Shown here: one piece after another, positions 52,302-60,771 of the stretch | Layout of the letters: every line of letters starts with the position of its first letter | How positions within the stretch are numbered: position 1 is the first letter of the stretch | DNA from: Levilactobacillus spicheri DSM 15429 | GTDB taxonomy: Bacteria > Bacillota > Bacilli > Lactobacillales > Lactobacillaceae | Assembly (NCBI RefSeq): GCF_001435095.1 | Contig: NZ_AZFC01000015.1 | Coordinates: 135,864-199,863 of the forward strand | DNA: 64,000 bases | Direction of reading: 5' to 3' | The notes under the pieces: generated by a model | The model's input: the letters and a program-made list of their open reading frames with translations, nothing else | What the model was told of the DNA's origin: nothing | Database searches by the model: none | Translations under genes and position numbers: made by a program

Positions 52302-53096
52302 ATGAAAGTTGACGCAACATCCGATTTAACCGCTGCGCCGAGTTCACAGCGGACCATCTCGATGGGCAAAGCAATCGCCTACTTTGCCTTTTCGTTGGTC
52401 ATTAACTCGGCCGGTAACGTCTTGACGCTGGTCACCAGCGCCAAGATTCACCCGTCGTTTCTCGGGGCCGCCTACTGGACGGCTGCCGAGGCAAACCTGG
52501 GGACCGCCTTTCACTGGAATCTGTTCTGGGCGTTCCTCATCATGGGCTTCTTAACGGCGGTCTTAAACGCCGTTCTGATGCACCACTGGAGCTGGAAACG
52601 GATCATTGGCAACATGGTCTTCATGGTGCCGTTCTCCGCACTGATTCAGGTCTTTGAAGACTTCTTCATGGGAAAGTATCCGACCCTGTTCGGCGGTCTG
52701 CCGGACGCACGGAGCCTACCGATGGTCGTCTTTTACGTCCTGTTGAACTTCCTGGGGGTCGCGCTGATTGCGACGGCCATTTCCATCTATCAACGGGTCA
52801 ACCTAGTGCTGCACCCGGCCGATGACCTGATGCAGATCCTGCGTTTCCGCTACTTCAAGGGGCAAGCGGCCAAGGCGATGTGGGCGTCCTACATTCCGCC
52901 GACCCTGATGGCCATCGTCGCCATCATCGTAACCCGCCAGTTCACCAACTTCGGGTTGGGAACCATCTTCGCCTTCGTGGCGCAGGGCGGCATCACCGGA
53001 ATCGCCGATAAGACGATCTTCCCCAAGCTGAAGCACCAAGCGCTGGACGTGGGAACGGATATTAAGGGCGATACAACGGCAACGGTTGAAGAGTAG
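52302..53096 (+). CDS. Multi-pass membrane protein, candidate fructose permease (paralogue 1)
   Basis: A 264-residue protein with about six hydrophobic segments (FAFSLVINSAGNVLTLVT, FLIMGFLTAVLNAVLMH, IIGNMVFMVPFSALIQ and so on). AAGGAG precedes the ATG. It is very like the protein at 55683; the two flank the fructokinase and mannitol dehydrogenase genes. I do not recognise an established transporter family. The first membrane repeat has a slight likeness to YczE/YitT-type proteins. A fructose permease has been described from mannitol-forming heterofermentative LAB, and position makes these candidates; that is inference. Confidence 0.72.
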   Translation: MKVDATSDLTAAPSSQRTISMGKAIAYFAFSLVINSAGNVLTLVTSAKIHPSFLGAAYWTAAEANLGTAFHWNLFWAFLIMGFLTAVLNAVLMHHWSWKRIIGNMVFMVPFSALIQVFEDFFMGKYPTLFGGLPDARSLPMVVFYVLLNFLGVALIATAISIYQRVNLVLHPADDLMQILRFRYFKGQAAKAMWASYIPPTLMAIVAIIVTRQFTNFGLGTIFAFVAQGGITGIADKTIFPKLKHQALDVGTDIKGDTTATVEE

Positions 53097-53254
53097 ATTA
53101 AAAGAAGTTTTTCTAGACACACAACTAGCTAGCGCTCTCGTCGAAAGTAGCGGCAGGTAGACGGTTCATTCAAGCCAGGCAACAACGGTAACTTGTTAGT
53201 TCAGGTAAGTGTTGGCATTGCCTCACTTTGCTGGTGAGAATCAGCGCATAGGTC

Positions 53255-53405
53255 AGTGCAACAGAGGCGACTTGATGACCGTGGTGAGATTGATGTTACC
53301 TGGTGTTCTTGGCCAGGTTACATCAATGCCGAGCTTTGGAGACCCGTGCACTTCGGGGCTTCGACCTCGTCCCACCAACAGCCATCTTGCTGCCGGCGTG
53401 AAGCG
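53255..53405 (+). repeat. Structured intergenic repeat, copy C
   Basis: It keeps the AGTGCAACAGAGGCGACTTG start, P2 TTGATGTTACCTGG / CCAGGTTACATCAA, an inner CCCG / CGGG hairpin and the GCCATCTTG..GCCGGCG end. P1 and outer P3 are less regular than in A, B, D and E. It lies between the first membrane paralogue and the fructokinase gene. Confidence 0.82.
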
Positions 53406-53522
53406 TGGTAATCATCAATATAATCAGACTTATTATATAGAAGGGAGTTGAGGCCCGCGTCACGTGATTGGGTGGTCCGCCACCATGAAAAGGCCGAAAG
53501 TTATCAGAAAATGTGGGGATAA

Positions 53523-53636
53523 TGTAATCGATTACATTTTGACAATCGTCCGTTTTCTTGCCCTTTTCACGAAAAATCACCCCCTGAAAACGGGTAGGCA
53601 AGGTCGGCGTTCGATGATATGCTGAAAGCGTTTTAA
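53523..53636. promoter_or_regulatory. Two cre boxes before the fructokinase gene
   Basis: TGTAATCGATTACA (53523-53536) is a perfect palindrome and a perfect cre match. TGAAAGCGTTTTAA (53623-53636) differs at one position. The fructokinase/mannitol dehydrogenase genes are therefore probably under CcpA control. Confidence 0.8.
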
Positions 53637-53726
53637 AGGTGATGAAATCAATCACGAACACGAATTTATTTAAGTCAAAAAGAGACCGAGCTTGCTCGGG
53701 GCTCTCAACCACTGGAGGTGGCAACG

Positions 53727-54602
53727 ATGCAATTAGGCAGTATTGAAGCGGGCGGCACCAAGTTTGTTTGCGCAGTTGGCAACGAGGATTATCGGACCTT
53801 GGATAAGGTTCGCATTCCAACGACCACGCCGCAAGAAACGTTGGACCAGACCGTTGCCTATTTCAAGAAGTTTCCGGATCTCAAGGCCATCGCGATCTCA
53901 TCGTTTGGCCCCATCGAACTGCGGCGTAACTCGCCCAAGTACGGGTACATTACCGATACGCCGAAGAAGGGGTGGGCCAACACCGATTTCGTGGGTCGCA
54001 TGAAGCAGGATTTTGATATTCCCATCTTCTGGACGACCGACGTGAACGGGTCGGCTTACGGAGAATACGTGATGTCCACGCTGTTCAACGAAAAGGTCGA
54101 CTCACTGGTCTACTTCACCATCGGGACCGGCGTAGGCGCCGGCGCCATCATTAATGGTAAGTTCGTCGGCAGTATGGGGCACCCCGAGGTCGGGCACGTG
54201 CGCTTGAAGCGCCACCCCGACGACCTGGACTTCCCCGGCATCTGCCCGTTCCACGGTGACTGCCTCGAAGGCCTGGTCAGTGGTCCCACGTTCGATGCGC
54301 GGGTGGGAAAGCCCGGCAAGGACGTGCCGTTGACCGACCACGTCTGGGACATCATGGCCTATTACGTGGCCCAAGCGGCCTTACAGGAAACGCTGCTGCT
54401 GCGGCCCGACAAGATCGTCTTTGGCGGGGGCGTCGTCAGCGAGCCCTTCCTGGTAAAGGTCCGTGCCGAGTTCGCCAAGCTGTTGAACGGCTACGTGGAC
54501 GTCGGTGATCTGAACGACTACATCGTCATGCCGAAGGTCAAGGAGAACGGGTCCGCCACTCTCGGGGACTTCGCCTTAGCCTTACGGGAATACAATAAAT
54601 AA
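53727..54602 (+). CDS. ROK-family fructokinase
   Basis: A 291-residue cytoplasmic kinase that makes fructose 6-phosphate. The ATP-binding start is GSIEAGGTKFVCAVG, the ROK metal site is HPEVGHVRLKRH with C-x-H-x-C-type residues in GICPFHGDCLEGL, and FGGGVVSEP ends the fold. This is the ScrK/GmuE-like fructokinase group. The ATG at 53727 is eight bases after GGAGG; the GTG at 53718 sits inside the ribosome site. It precedes the mannitol dehydrogenase gene by 32 bp, so fructose can be either phosphorylated or reduced. Confidence 0.9.
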   Translation: MQLGSIEAGGTKFVCAVGNEDYRTLDKVRIPTTTPQETLDQTVAYFKKFPDLKAIAISSFGPIELRRNSPKYGYITDTPKKGWANTDFVGRMKQDFDIPIFWTTDVNGSAYGEYVMSTLFNEKVDSLVYFTIGTGVGAGAIINGKFVGSMGHPEVGHVRLKRHPDDLDFPGICPFHGDCLEGLVSGPTFDARVGKPGKDVPLTDHVWDIMAYYVAQAALQETLLLRPDKIVFGGGVVSEPFLVKVRAEFAKLLNGYVDVGDLNDYIVMPKVKENGSATLGDFALALREYNK

Positions 54603-54634
54603 GCTAATCAATTAATAAAAGGAGTTTTTAATTT

Positions 54635-55645
54635 ATGAAAGCCTTAGTTTTAACGGGTACCAAGCAGTTTGAAATCCAAGATTTACCAACGCCAGAAGTT
54701 AAGTCCAACGAAGTATTGGTCAACACCGCTTACGCCGGCATCTGTGGGACGGACCGGGCATTATACGCCGGCCTTCCTGGCTCTGCCGATGCTGTGCCAC
54801 CAATTGTCCTGGGCCACGAAAACTCCGGGATCGTTGCAAAGGTTGGCGCTGACGTCACCAACGTGAAGGTCGGTGACCGGGTAGCCGTTGACCCGAACAT
54901 CTACTGTGGCGAATGTGAATACTGCTTGACGGACCGTCCAGAACTCTGTGACCACCTGTCCGCCGTGGGGGTTACCCGCGATGGTGGGTTGGAAAAGTCC
55001 TTTACAGCACCCGCTTCCGTCGTTTACCAAATTCCTGACAACGTCTCCTTGAAGGCGGCGGCCACAACGGAACCAATCTCCTGCGCGGTTCACGGGGTCA
55101 AGTTATTGAAGTTGACGCCTTACCAAAAGGCCTTGGTCATCGGGGATGGCTTCATGGGTCAACTCTTCGTTCAATTGTTGCAAGCTTACGGTGTTCACCA
55201 AGTCGACTTGGCCGGTGTCGTGGACGAGAAGCTCAACTTGAACAAGGACAAGTTCAACGTGAAGAACATTTACAACACGGCGAAGGGCGACAAGATTCCT
55301 GCCGACTACGACGTTGTGATCGAAGCCGTTGGCCTGCCACAAACGCAGGAACAAGCTGTTGAAGCCACTAAGAAGGGCGCCCAAGTCCTGATGTTTGGTG
55401 TCGGCAAGCCGGACCAACACTTCTCCATGAACACGTACGAAGTTTACCAAAAGCAATTAACCATCCAAGGTTCCTTCATCAACCCATACTCCTTCAAGGA
55501 CTCCATTGCCCTGTTGGCCAGTGGCAAGGTGAACGTTGAACCGTTGATCAGTCACGAAGTCGAATTAGAACAGGTCGAAGACGTCTTGAACGGCAACGTG
55601 AAGGGTGTCAGCAAGGCCGTTGTGAAGGTCGGCGGCGACAAGTAA
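54635..55645 (+). CDS. mdh: Mannitol 2-dehydrogenase (zinc MDR family)
   Basis: A 336-residue NAD(P)H-dependent enzyme that reduces fructose to mannitol, used by heterofermentative LAB to reoxidise cofactor. It closely matches the Leuconostoc-type enzyme: AGICGTDRALYAGLPGSA with catalytic zinc Cys, GHENSG, structural zinc DPNIYCGECEYCLTDRPELC and VIGDGFMGQLFVQLLQAYG. AAAGGAG precedes the ATG. Its codon use looks biased to preferred codons, as in highly expressed genes. It stands directly behind fructokinase and before the second membrane paralogue. Confidence 0.92.
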   Translation: MKALVLTGTKQFEIQDLPTPEVKSNEVLVNTAYAGICGTDRALYAGLPGSADAVPPIVLGHENSGIVAKVGADVTNVKVGDRVAVDPNIYCGECEYCLTDRPELCDHLSAVGVTRDGGLEKSFTAPASVVYQIPDNVSLKAAATTEPISCAVHGVKLLKLTPYQKALVIGDGFMGQLFVQLLQAYGVHQVDLAGVVDEKLNLNKDKFNVKNIYNTAKGDKIPADYDVVIEAVGLPQTQEQAVEATKKGAQVLMFGVGKPDQHFSMNTYEVYQKQLTIQGSFINPYSFKDSIALLASGKVNVEPLISHEVELEQVEDVLNGNVKGVSKAVVKVGGDK

Positions 55646-55682
55646 ACCGTTGTTTCCCGCATAGTAAAGGTAAGGGATTAAT

Positions 55683-56474
55683 GTGAAAGTAGCAACTACA
55701 TCCAACTTAAGTGAGGCGACCACGATGACGCAGCAGAACCACCGGACGATTTCGATGTCGCGGGCGGTGACCTACTTCATTCTGTCGCTGGTGATCAACT
55801 CCGCTGGAAACGTCTTGACGCTGGTCACCAGTGCCAAGATTCACCCGTCCTTTTTAGGGGCCGCGTACTGGTCGGCGGCGGAAGCCAACCTGGGCACGGC
55901 GTTCCACTGGAACCTCTTCTGGGCGTTTCTCATCATGGGCTTTTTGACCTCGGTGCTGAACGCGATTCTGATTCACCACTGGGACTGGAAACGGGTGGCC
56001 GGTAACATGGTCTTCATGGTGCCGTTCTCCGCGCTGATCCAGATCTTCGAAGACTTCTTCGAGGGGAAGTATCCGGCGCTCTTCACCGGGTTGCCGGACG
56101 CGCATAGCACCGGCATGGTGATCTTCTACGTCGCGCTGAACTTCCTGGGTGTTGCGCTCATTGCCACGGCAATCTCGATTTACCAGCGGGTCAACCTGGT
56201 GTTGCACCCGGCCGATGACCTGATGCAGATTCTGCGTTTCCGCTATTTCAAAGGCAACGCGACGCGGGCGATGTGGGCTTCCTACATCCCGCCGACCATC
56301 ATGGCCATCGTGGCACTGGTGATCACCCGGCAGTTTACCAACTTCGGGTTGGGCACGCTCTTCGCCTTTTTGGCCCAGGGCAGTATCACCGGGATTGCCG
56401 ATAAACTCGTATTCCCACACCTCAAGCACCAAGCGCTGGATGTGGGGCAGGACTTCACCCCTAAGGAGGAGTAA
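55683..56474 (+). CDS. Multi-pass membrane protein, candidate fructose permease (paralogue 2)
   Basis: A 263-residue protein, about four-fifths identical by eye to the one at 52302 through the membrane part. Alignment with that protein (MKVATTSN against MKVDATSD) supports the GTG start at 55683 although the ribosome site is modest. It has about six membrane segments and a conserved cytoplasmic LVLHPADDLMQILRFRYFKG. It starts 38 bp after mannitol dehydrogenase and is three bases before the VOC gene, so it is operon-linked. A sugar-transport role is inferred from context only. Confidence 0.72.
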   Translation: MKVATTSNLSEATTMTQQNHRTISMSRAVTYFILSLVINSAGNVLTLVTSAKIHPSFLGAAYWSAAEANLGTAFHWNLFWAFLIMGFLTSVLNAILIHHWDWKRVAGNMVFMVPFSALIQIFEDFFEGKYPALFTGLPDAHSTGMVIFYVALNFLGVALIATAISIYQRVNLVLHPADDLMQILRFRYFKGNATRAMWASYIPPTIMAIVALVITRQFTNFGLGTLFAFLAQGSITGIADKLVFPHLKHQALDVGQDFTPKEE

Positions 56475-56477
56475 CTC

Positions 56478-56867
56478 ATGGCAGTAGCTGATTTTATTGA
56501 TGGGATTCAACACGTGGGGATTCCATCCATCGATTTAGACAAGACGATTGCGTTTTATAAAAGCTTAGGCTTCGAACAAGCCGGACTGTTCTTAAATGGC
56601 AAGAACCGCTGCGCCTTTATGCGGTTGAACAACCTGACCATCGAAACCTGGGAAGGTGATCCCACCAACCCTGAGGCTGGCGCAATCAACCACATTTCAT
56701 TGAACACGACGGACGTCGACAAGGCCTTCGCCGCTGCTAAGGAACAGGGCTTAGACCTGGTCAATGACGAGATTCAATCCATCCCATCCTTCTGGGACAA
56801 GGGGATTCGGTTCTTTAACATCTTGGGCCCGAACCACGAAACGATTGAGTTCTGCCAGATTCTCTAG
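56478..56867 (+). CDS. VOC-family (glyoxalase/bleomycin-resistance fold) protein
   Basis: A 129-residue protein with two beta-alpha-beta-beta-beta units (IQHVGIPSIDLDKTIAFYKSLG and INHISLNTTDVDKAFAAAKEQG). Candidate metal ligands are His in QHVG, Glu in TIETWEG, His in NHIS and Glu in HETIEF. AAGGAGGAG precedes the ATG. It is the last gene of the mannitol dehydrogenase run. VOC members include lyases, isomerases and epimerases; a role in sugar or methylglyoxal metabolism is possible. Confidence 0.82.
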   Translation: MAVADFIDGIQHVGIPSIDLDKTIAFYKSLGFEQAGLFLNGKNRCAFMRLNNLTIETWEGDPTNPEAGAINHISLNTTDVDKAFAAAKEQGLDLVNDEIQSIPSFWDKGIRFFNILGPNHETIEFCQIL

Positions 56868-56898
56868 CGTTCATGAAAGACCGTACTCAAACGACGAA

Positions 56899-56930
56899 AA
56901 GCCGTCCAGCAGGTGCTGGGCGGCTTTTTG
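56899..56930 (+). terminator. Terminator of the mannitol locus
   Basis: Stem AAAAGCCGTCCAGCA / TGCTGGGCGGCTTTTT. Confidence 0.85.
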
Positions 56931-56951
56931 TCATGTAAAGAGTTCGATCAT

Positions 56952-57108
56952 TGTGCTCCATGCCGGCGAGCAAGATGGTCATGGTGGGCACGACGCCGAA
57001 GCCCTGCAAGAAACGCAGGTCTCCGGCGCTCGGCCTTGATGTAAGCCGACTGAGAAACGGCGACTAACATCAATTTCACCATGACCATCAAGTCGCCTCT
57101 GTTGCGCT
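56952..57108 (-). repeat. Structured intergenic repeat, copy E
   Basis: Full-length, minus orientation. P1 is a perfect 13-bp stem (GATGGTCATGGTG / CACCATGACCATC). P2 is TTGATGTTAGTCG / CGGCTTACATCAA, and P3 is CGCCGGAG / CTTCGGCG with CCTGC / GCAGG inside. It lies just after the terminator of the mannitol locus. Confidence 0.9.
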
Positions 57109-57536
57109 GATGGTGATGGTTGTGGCAGCTAAACCAGGCAACAGTATTCAAAAGACGGTTTTCAAAGTGATTAGAAGCCGCCTAAGATTCGCTCCTGTTG
57201 TGAAATTCACCGATATATCCTTGGTGAGGTCTTAGAAGTGTCTGGAAAAGAACTAGGGAATAACTTGGGTGGACTAATTGGTTTTTGTGAGATAGGTTCT
57301 CGGGATACCGATGTCACATCCTAAACATTCCGCAACATTTTCAGAAACTTGGTTGTTTACGGCCGACTAGTTCACTAAACACAGGACTAATTCTGATCAG
57401 GGCTATTATAAATAGAGTTAACGCGAATCAATTCAAGAAGGGTTGGGGGAGATGCCATATTATGACACGGAGGTTGTGTATACTAAAGCATGTTGAAAAT
57501 ACATTGATGTAAAAGCGAAGAAGATGAAGTGATAAG
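57109..57536. other. Gene-free stretch before a small secreted protein
   Basis: AT-rich to the right. It presumably holds the promoter of the next gene. No gene or further repeat was seen. Confidence 0.45.
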
Positions 57537-57950
57537 ATGAAACCTAAACAAATTGGGCAAAAAATAGTGATGTGTATGTTAGTGACTAGTATTTTGGGTA
57601 TCGGGTCAGCAACGCCGGCCCAGGCGGCAACTTGGCACAAGGGGACGCCAAAAGCAATTCGAGGTAGTTGGGTCTGCCATAAAAGTATTTCTTCAGGGAC
57701 GCCTGGTTGGGGTCAACGGAAAATTTACGCGAATAAGATGACCAATCAGGACCAACATATGCCGAAAGTTTTATTTACGCATTTGAAGTACAAGTCGCTA
57801 GGCCATGGTAAGTATAAGATTCATTGCTTTAGTCGAATTATTAAAAAGAGTTATGGCGACAAGGGCGGTTATATGACGTTAACTTTCGTTAAAAATAACG
57901 GTAAATTGAAGACTGGTAATTGGCCTTGGTATCATCATGGAACAGTTTAA
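57537..57950 (+). CDS. Small secreted protein of unknown function
   Basis: A 137-residue exported protein. Its signal peptide (MKPKQIGQKIVMCMLVTSIL) ends near TPAQAATWHK. The mature part is basic, rich in Lys, Gly and Trp, with a beta-rich look (KVLFTHLKYKSLGHGKYKIHC) and two Cys. There is no anchor or recognised domain. The ribosome site is weak. The composition is more AT-rich than the neighbours, so it may be a recent arrival. It ends six bases from the stop of a convergent LacI gene. No function can be named. Confidence 0.62.
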   Translation: MKPKQIGQKIVMCMLVTSILGIGSATPAQAATWHKGTPKAIRGSWVCHKSISSGTPGWGQRKIYANKMTNQDQHMPKVLFTHLKYKSLGHGKYKIHCFSRIIKKSYGDKGGYMTLTFVKNNGKLKTGNWPWYHHGTV

Positions 57951-57956
57951 GAAGGC

Positions 57957-58934
57957 TTAGTGGGTCACAATCGTTGCCGGTAAGCGAAATTCTTGGGGTT
58001 CTACGTCCGGTTGCGTAATCTGGGCAATCAGGCGGTCGACCGCGGTCTGGCCCAACTGGACGATGGGTTGCTGGGCCGTGACGATGTGGTACGGCAGAAA
58101 GTCGAACCAGTCCTGGTCGTCGAAGCCGCCGAGTTGAAACGGCGCGAGGTCGAGCTCGGGGATGCGGTGGAGCACGGTGTCCATGATGGTGTTGTCGGCG
58201 GCGAACAGGCCGTCACATTGTTGGTTGACCAGCAACTGTCGGGTCATCTGGGCCACGTTGCTGTTGTCGGTCCAGGCCGTCGTCTCGATGGCCGCATCGA
58301 AGGGCCGACCGGCCGCGGCCAGGGCCTGGTGATACCCCTGGAGCCGTTCGGTCGCGGTGACCGAGACCGCGCTGTTGATGATGCCGATACGTTTTGCGCC
58401 GCGCCTGATCAACTGGGTCACAACGGCCTGGGTCGCCTGGACGTTGTCGACCAGTACCCGGTCGTATTGCCGGGCAATCAGGGCCGGGGGCATCCGGTCG
58501 ACGAAGACCGCGGGGGTCCCGCCCAGCCACTCGACGTAGTTGGTGGGGCCGCCGGCGCTGGCGATGATGACGCCGTCGACCTGCTTTTCGAGCATCAGGT
58601 TGAGGGCCTTGGACTCCCGGTCGAGGTGTTCGTCGGTGTTCACGATGAAGACGTCATAGCCGGTGGCGTCCGCCGCGTCCTCGACCGCCCGGACGATTTG
58701 GGTGAAGAAGGCGTTTAAGATGTCGGGGATGATCATGCCCAGTGTGTGCGTGTGTTGGACGCGAATGCTGCGGGCCAGGCCGTTGGGGTGGTAGCCGAGT
58801 TGCTGGGCAATCTGCTGAATCTTGTGTTGGGTCGCGGGTTTGACCTGGTCACTGTGGTTTAAGGCGCGCGAAACGGTCGCTTCTGAGACACCCGCTTGGG
58901 CCGCCACGTCTTTGATGGTTGGTTTTCCGGACAA
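57957..58934 (-). CDS. LacI/GalR-family transcriptional regulator
   Basis: A 325-residue repressor: HTH KPTIKDVAAQAGVSEATVSRALN, hinge NGLARSIRVQHTHTLGMIIP, and a sugar-sensing domain. The start is probably the TTG at 58934, because AGGTGA, fully complementary to the 16S tail, lies seven bases upstream and the length then matches the family. An ATG at 58970 is the alternative. The motif ATTATCAATGATTAT near 58962-58978 is a possible self-operator. No sugar operon sits next to it, so the regulon is elsewhere or unknown. Confidence 0.86.
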   Translation of the reverse strand: MSGKPTIKDVAAQAGVSEATVSRALNHSDQVKPATQHKIQQIAQQLGYHPNGLARSIRVQHTHTLGMIIPDILNAFFTQIVRAVEDAADATGYDVFIVNTDEHLDRESKALNLMLEKQVDGVIIASAGGPTNYVEWLGGTPAVFVDRMPPALIARQYDRVLVDNVQATQAVVTQLIRRGAKRIGIINSAVSVTATERLQGYHQALAAAGRPFDAAIETTAWTDNSNVAQMTRQLLVNQQCDGLFAADNTIMDTVLHRIPELDLAPFQLGGFDDQDWFDFLPYHIVTAQQPIVQLGQTAVDRLIAQITQPDVEPQEFRLPATIVTH

Positions 58935-59158
58935 GGGTGGGTCACCTGCTTTTTTGTTATTAATAATCATTGATAATTGATTTTTGACGTATAAGGATTT
59001 ACCTTCAAAACCCATGGTAGCGGTTTGGCGGGAGGGACGCAACTGATTCGCCGCTGGGGACCGGCGCGCACCTCGAAATTTTTTGAAAAAGGGGGTTGCG
59101 TAACCGCCGGGTGAAATGCTAAAATTATTACCTGTTGGGTCATCAATGACGCAATTAT

Positions 59159-59230
59159 TGGGCTATAGCCAAGTGGTAAGGCAACGGGTTTTGATCCCGT
59201 GATGCGCTGGTTCGAACCCAGCTAGCCCAA
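59159..59230 (+). tRNA. tRNA-Gln (TTG anticodon)
   Basis: The cloverleaf is complete: acceptor TGGGCTA / TAGCCCA, D arm GCC / GGC, anticodon stem ACGGG / CCCGT with loop TTTTGAT (anticodon TTG), T arm GCTGG / CCAGC with TTCGAAC, discriminator A. CCA is not encoded. A single tRNA gene with its own terminator. Confidence 0.95.
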
Positions 59231-59238
59231 TCAGAATG

Positions 59239-59272
59239 GTCGTTAGAGCAATTTGTTCTAACGACTTTTTTT
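59239..59272 (+). terminator. Terminator after tRNA-Gln
   Basis: Stem GTCGTTAGA / TCTAACGAC followed by TTTTTTT. Confidence 0.85.
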
Positions 59273-59295
59273 GTGGCTTAGAGGAGGAGACGCAG

Positions 59296-59637
59296 ATGCA
59301 ACGCCGTGATTCACTATTTTTTGAACTATTGGTCAACTTCCTATTAGTGATCGGTCCCCTGGGGCTCATCGGGGAAGGGCTGATTGGGGTGTGGCAGAAC
59401 GATCCGGCCTACCCGGACGCGTTCGTCCAGTTTGGCGGCTTGATGATGGGGGTCATCAGCCTGATTACCTTACTGGCCTACCTGATCTTCTGGTTGTGGG
59501 GTGGCCGTGAACGGGTGCCCGGCTACCGGAAGGCGCTATGGGGGTTCTACCTGATCTGGACCGTCGTCGGAATCTGGCTAGCGCTCTTGACGTTAGGGGT
59601 CGTGGCCCCCAGCGGGATTTGGCGCAGTTTTTATTAG
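59296..59637 (+). CDS. Small membrane protein (three segments)
   Basis: A 113-residue protein with three hydrophobic segments (NFLLVIGPLGLIGEGLIGVW, LMMGVISLITLLAYLIFWLW and LIWTVVGIWLALLTLGVV). AGAGGAGGAG precedes the ATG at 59296; codons from 59236 overlap the tRNA terminator and are rejected. It has no known motif. Function unknown. Confidence 0.75.
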   Translation: MQRRDSLFFELLVNFLLVIGPLGLIGEGLIGVWQNDPAYPDAFVQFGGLMMGVISLITLLAYLIFWLWGGRERVPGYRKALWGFYLIWTVVGIWLALLTLGVVAPSGIWRSFY

Positions 59638-59792
59638 GATGCTTGTGAAACGGGGTGGGGTGCCAACGGGGCGCTTGCACCCCTTTTTAGTATAAGGATA
59701 ATTATAGCAAATTCGCGTGAAACGCGTGCAAACAGTGGGTTTCTGGCCTCTCCTCGGGTATACTCAACGGTACATGAGAGGGGGCGTTGCGG

Positions 59793-60509
59793 ATGCAACG
59801 AGTACGTGAAAATGGGATTGATGGCGTGGCGGGAATCGCCGTGTGCGGGGTGGGCAGTCTAATCTGCTTAGCCGTTGGTCTGGGGAGTCACCAACTGGGG
59901 TGGCTCTGGGGAGCCTTGATTTATGGCGTTCTAGGAGGTTGTTTCTTACATACGACGCTGGTCGGCAAGGGCGTCATCTGGGACCGCCTACTGCCGCAGC
60001 TGGACCTGTCGGCACAGACACAGGCGCTGGACGTCGGGTGTGGCCACGGGTTGGTCATGCTGAAGATCGCCGAACGACTGCCCCTGGGCGGCCACGTCAC
60101 GGGCATCGATATCTGGCGGCAACAGGACCAGACGCACAACTCGCTGCAGGCCACGACGGACCGCATCGCCGCGGCGGACTTAACGGCGCAGGCCAGTGTG
60201 GTGACCGCCGACATGCGGGACCTGCCGTTTCGGAATCAGCAGTTCAACCTGGTGGTCTCCAGCCTGGCCGTCCACAACGTGAAGCCCAAGACGGGACGCC
60301 TGGAGAGTCTCCAGGAGATGAACCGGGTCCTGCAACCGGGCGGCCGGTTGGTGATTGTCGACTTAGGATTCACCTGTCAGGAGTACCACGAGGCGTTGCG
60401 TCGTCTGGGGTTCACCGACATTCGGGTGACCGGGAACGGCTACAATGGCTGGTGGAGTGGGCCCTGGATGCCTACGCTGACGCTGACCGCGCGCAAGCCG
60501 ACCCCCTAG
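59793..60509 (+). CDS. SAM-dependent methyltransferase with N-terminal membrane segments
   Basis: A 238-residue protein. Two N-terminal hydrophobic segments (IAVCGVGSLICLAVGLG and LWGALIYGVLGGCFL) lead to a class I methyltransferase: motif I ALDVGCGHG, GIDIW, VVTADMRDLPF, then LVVSSLAVHN and LQPGGRLVIVDLG. The ATG at 59793 follows GAGGGGG. It resembles the UbiE/Methyltransf_11 group tethered to the membrane. The target may be a lipid or quinone-like molecule; not determined. Confidence 0.83.
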   Translation: MQRVRENGIDGVAGIAVCGVGSLICLAVGLGSHQLGWLWGALIYGVLGGCFLHTTLVGKGVIWDRLLPQLDLSAQTQALDVGCGHGLVMLKIAERLPLGGHVTGIDIWRQQDQTHNSLQATTDRIAAADLTAQASVVTADMRDLPFRNQQFNLVVSSLAVHNVKPKTGRLESLQEMNRVLQPGGRLVIVDLGFTCQEYHEALRRLGFTDIRVTGNGYNGWWSGPWMPTLTLTARKPTP

Positions 60510-60697
60510 ATAGGGCGGTCACCGACCTAACGGAACGTGGTGTCAGAAAAAAGTTAAATCGGCAAAATGACCATTTAATGCCGAAACGGTTCACCAGGCA
60601 AAAGCGCGAGTTCTCGCTCCGTAAACCGCTAAAATGGTGATTGTCCAAATGCCGAATTTTTCTAAAAGGGCGACTGTCAACACCCATTTCCAACTAA

Positions 60698-60740
60698 CTA
60701 TATATTGTGCTACCGACCACCGAGGTGCTACTATATATTG
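60698..60740. promoter_or_regulatory. Tandem NrdR boxes
   Basis: CTATATATTG occurs at 60698-60707 and 60731-60740, matching the core of the NrdR box (CWATATATWG). The spacing of 33 bp, about three helical turns, is that of paired NrdR sites, and the gene that follows is a ribonucleotide reductase. Confidence 0.85.
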
Positions 60741-60771
60741 CGTAGTTTCAAACGAGATGGGAGAGATTCGC

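Noticed and set aside
60634-60771. Upstream start for rtpR
   Set aside because: The extension would cover the NrdR boxes and promoter, and the known enzyme family begins near the ATG at 60772.
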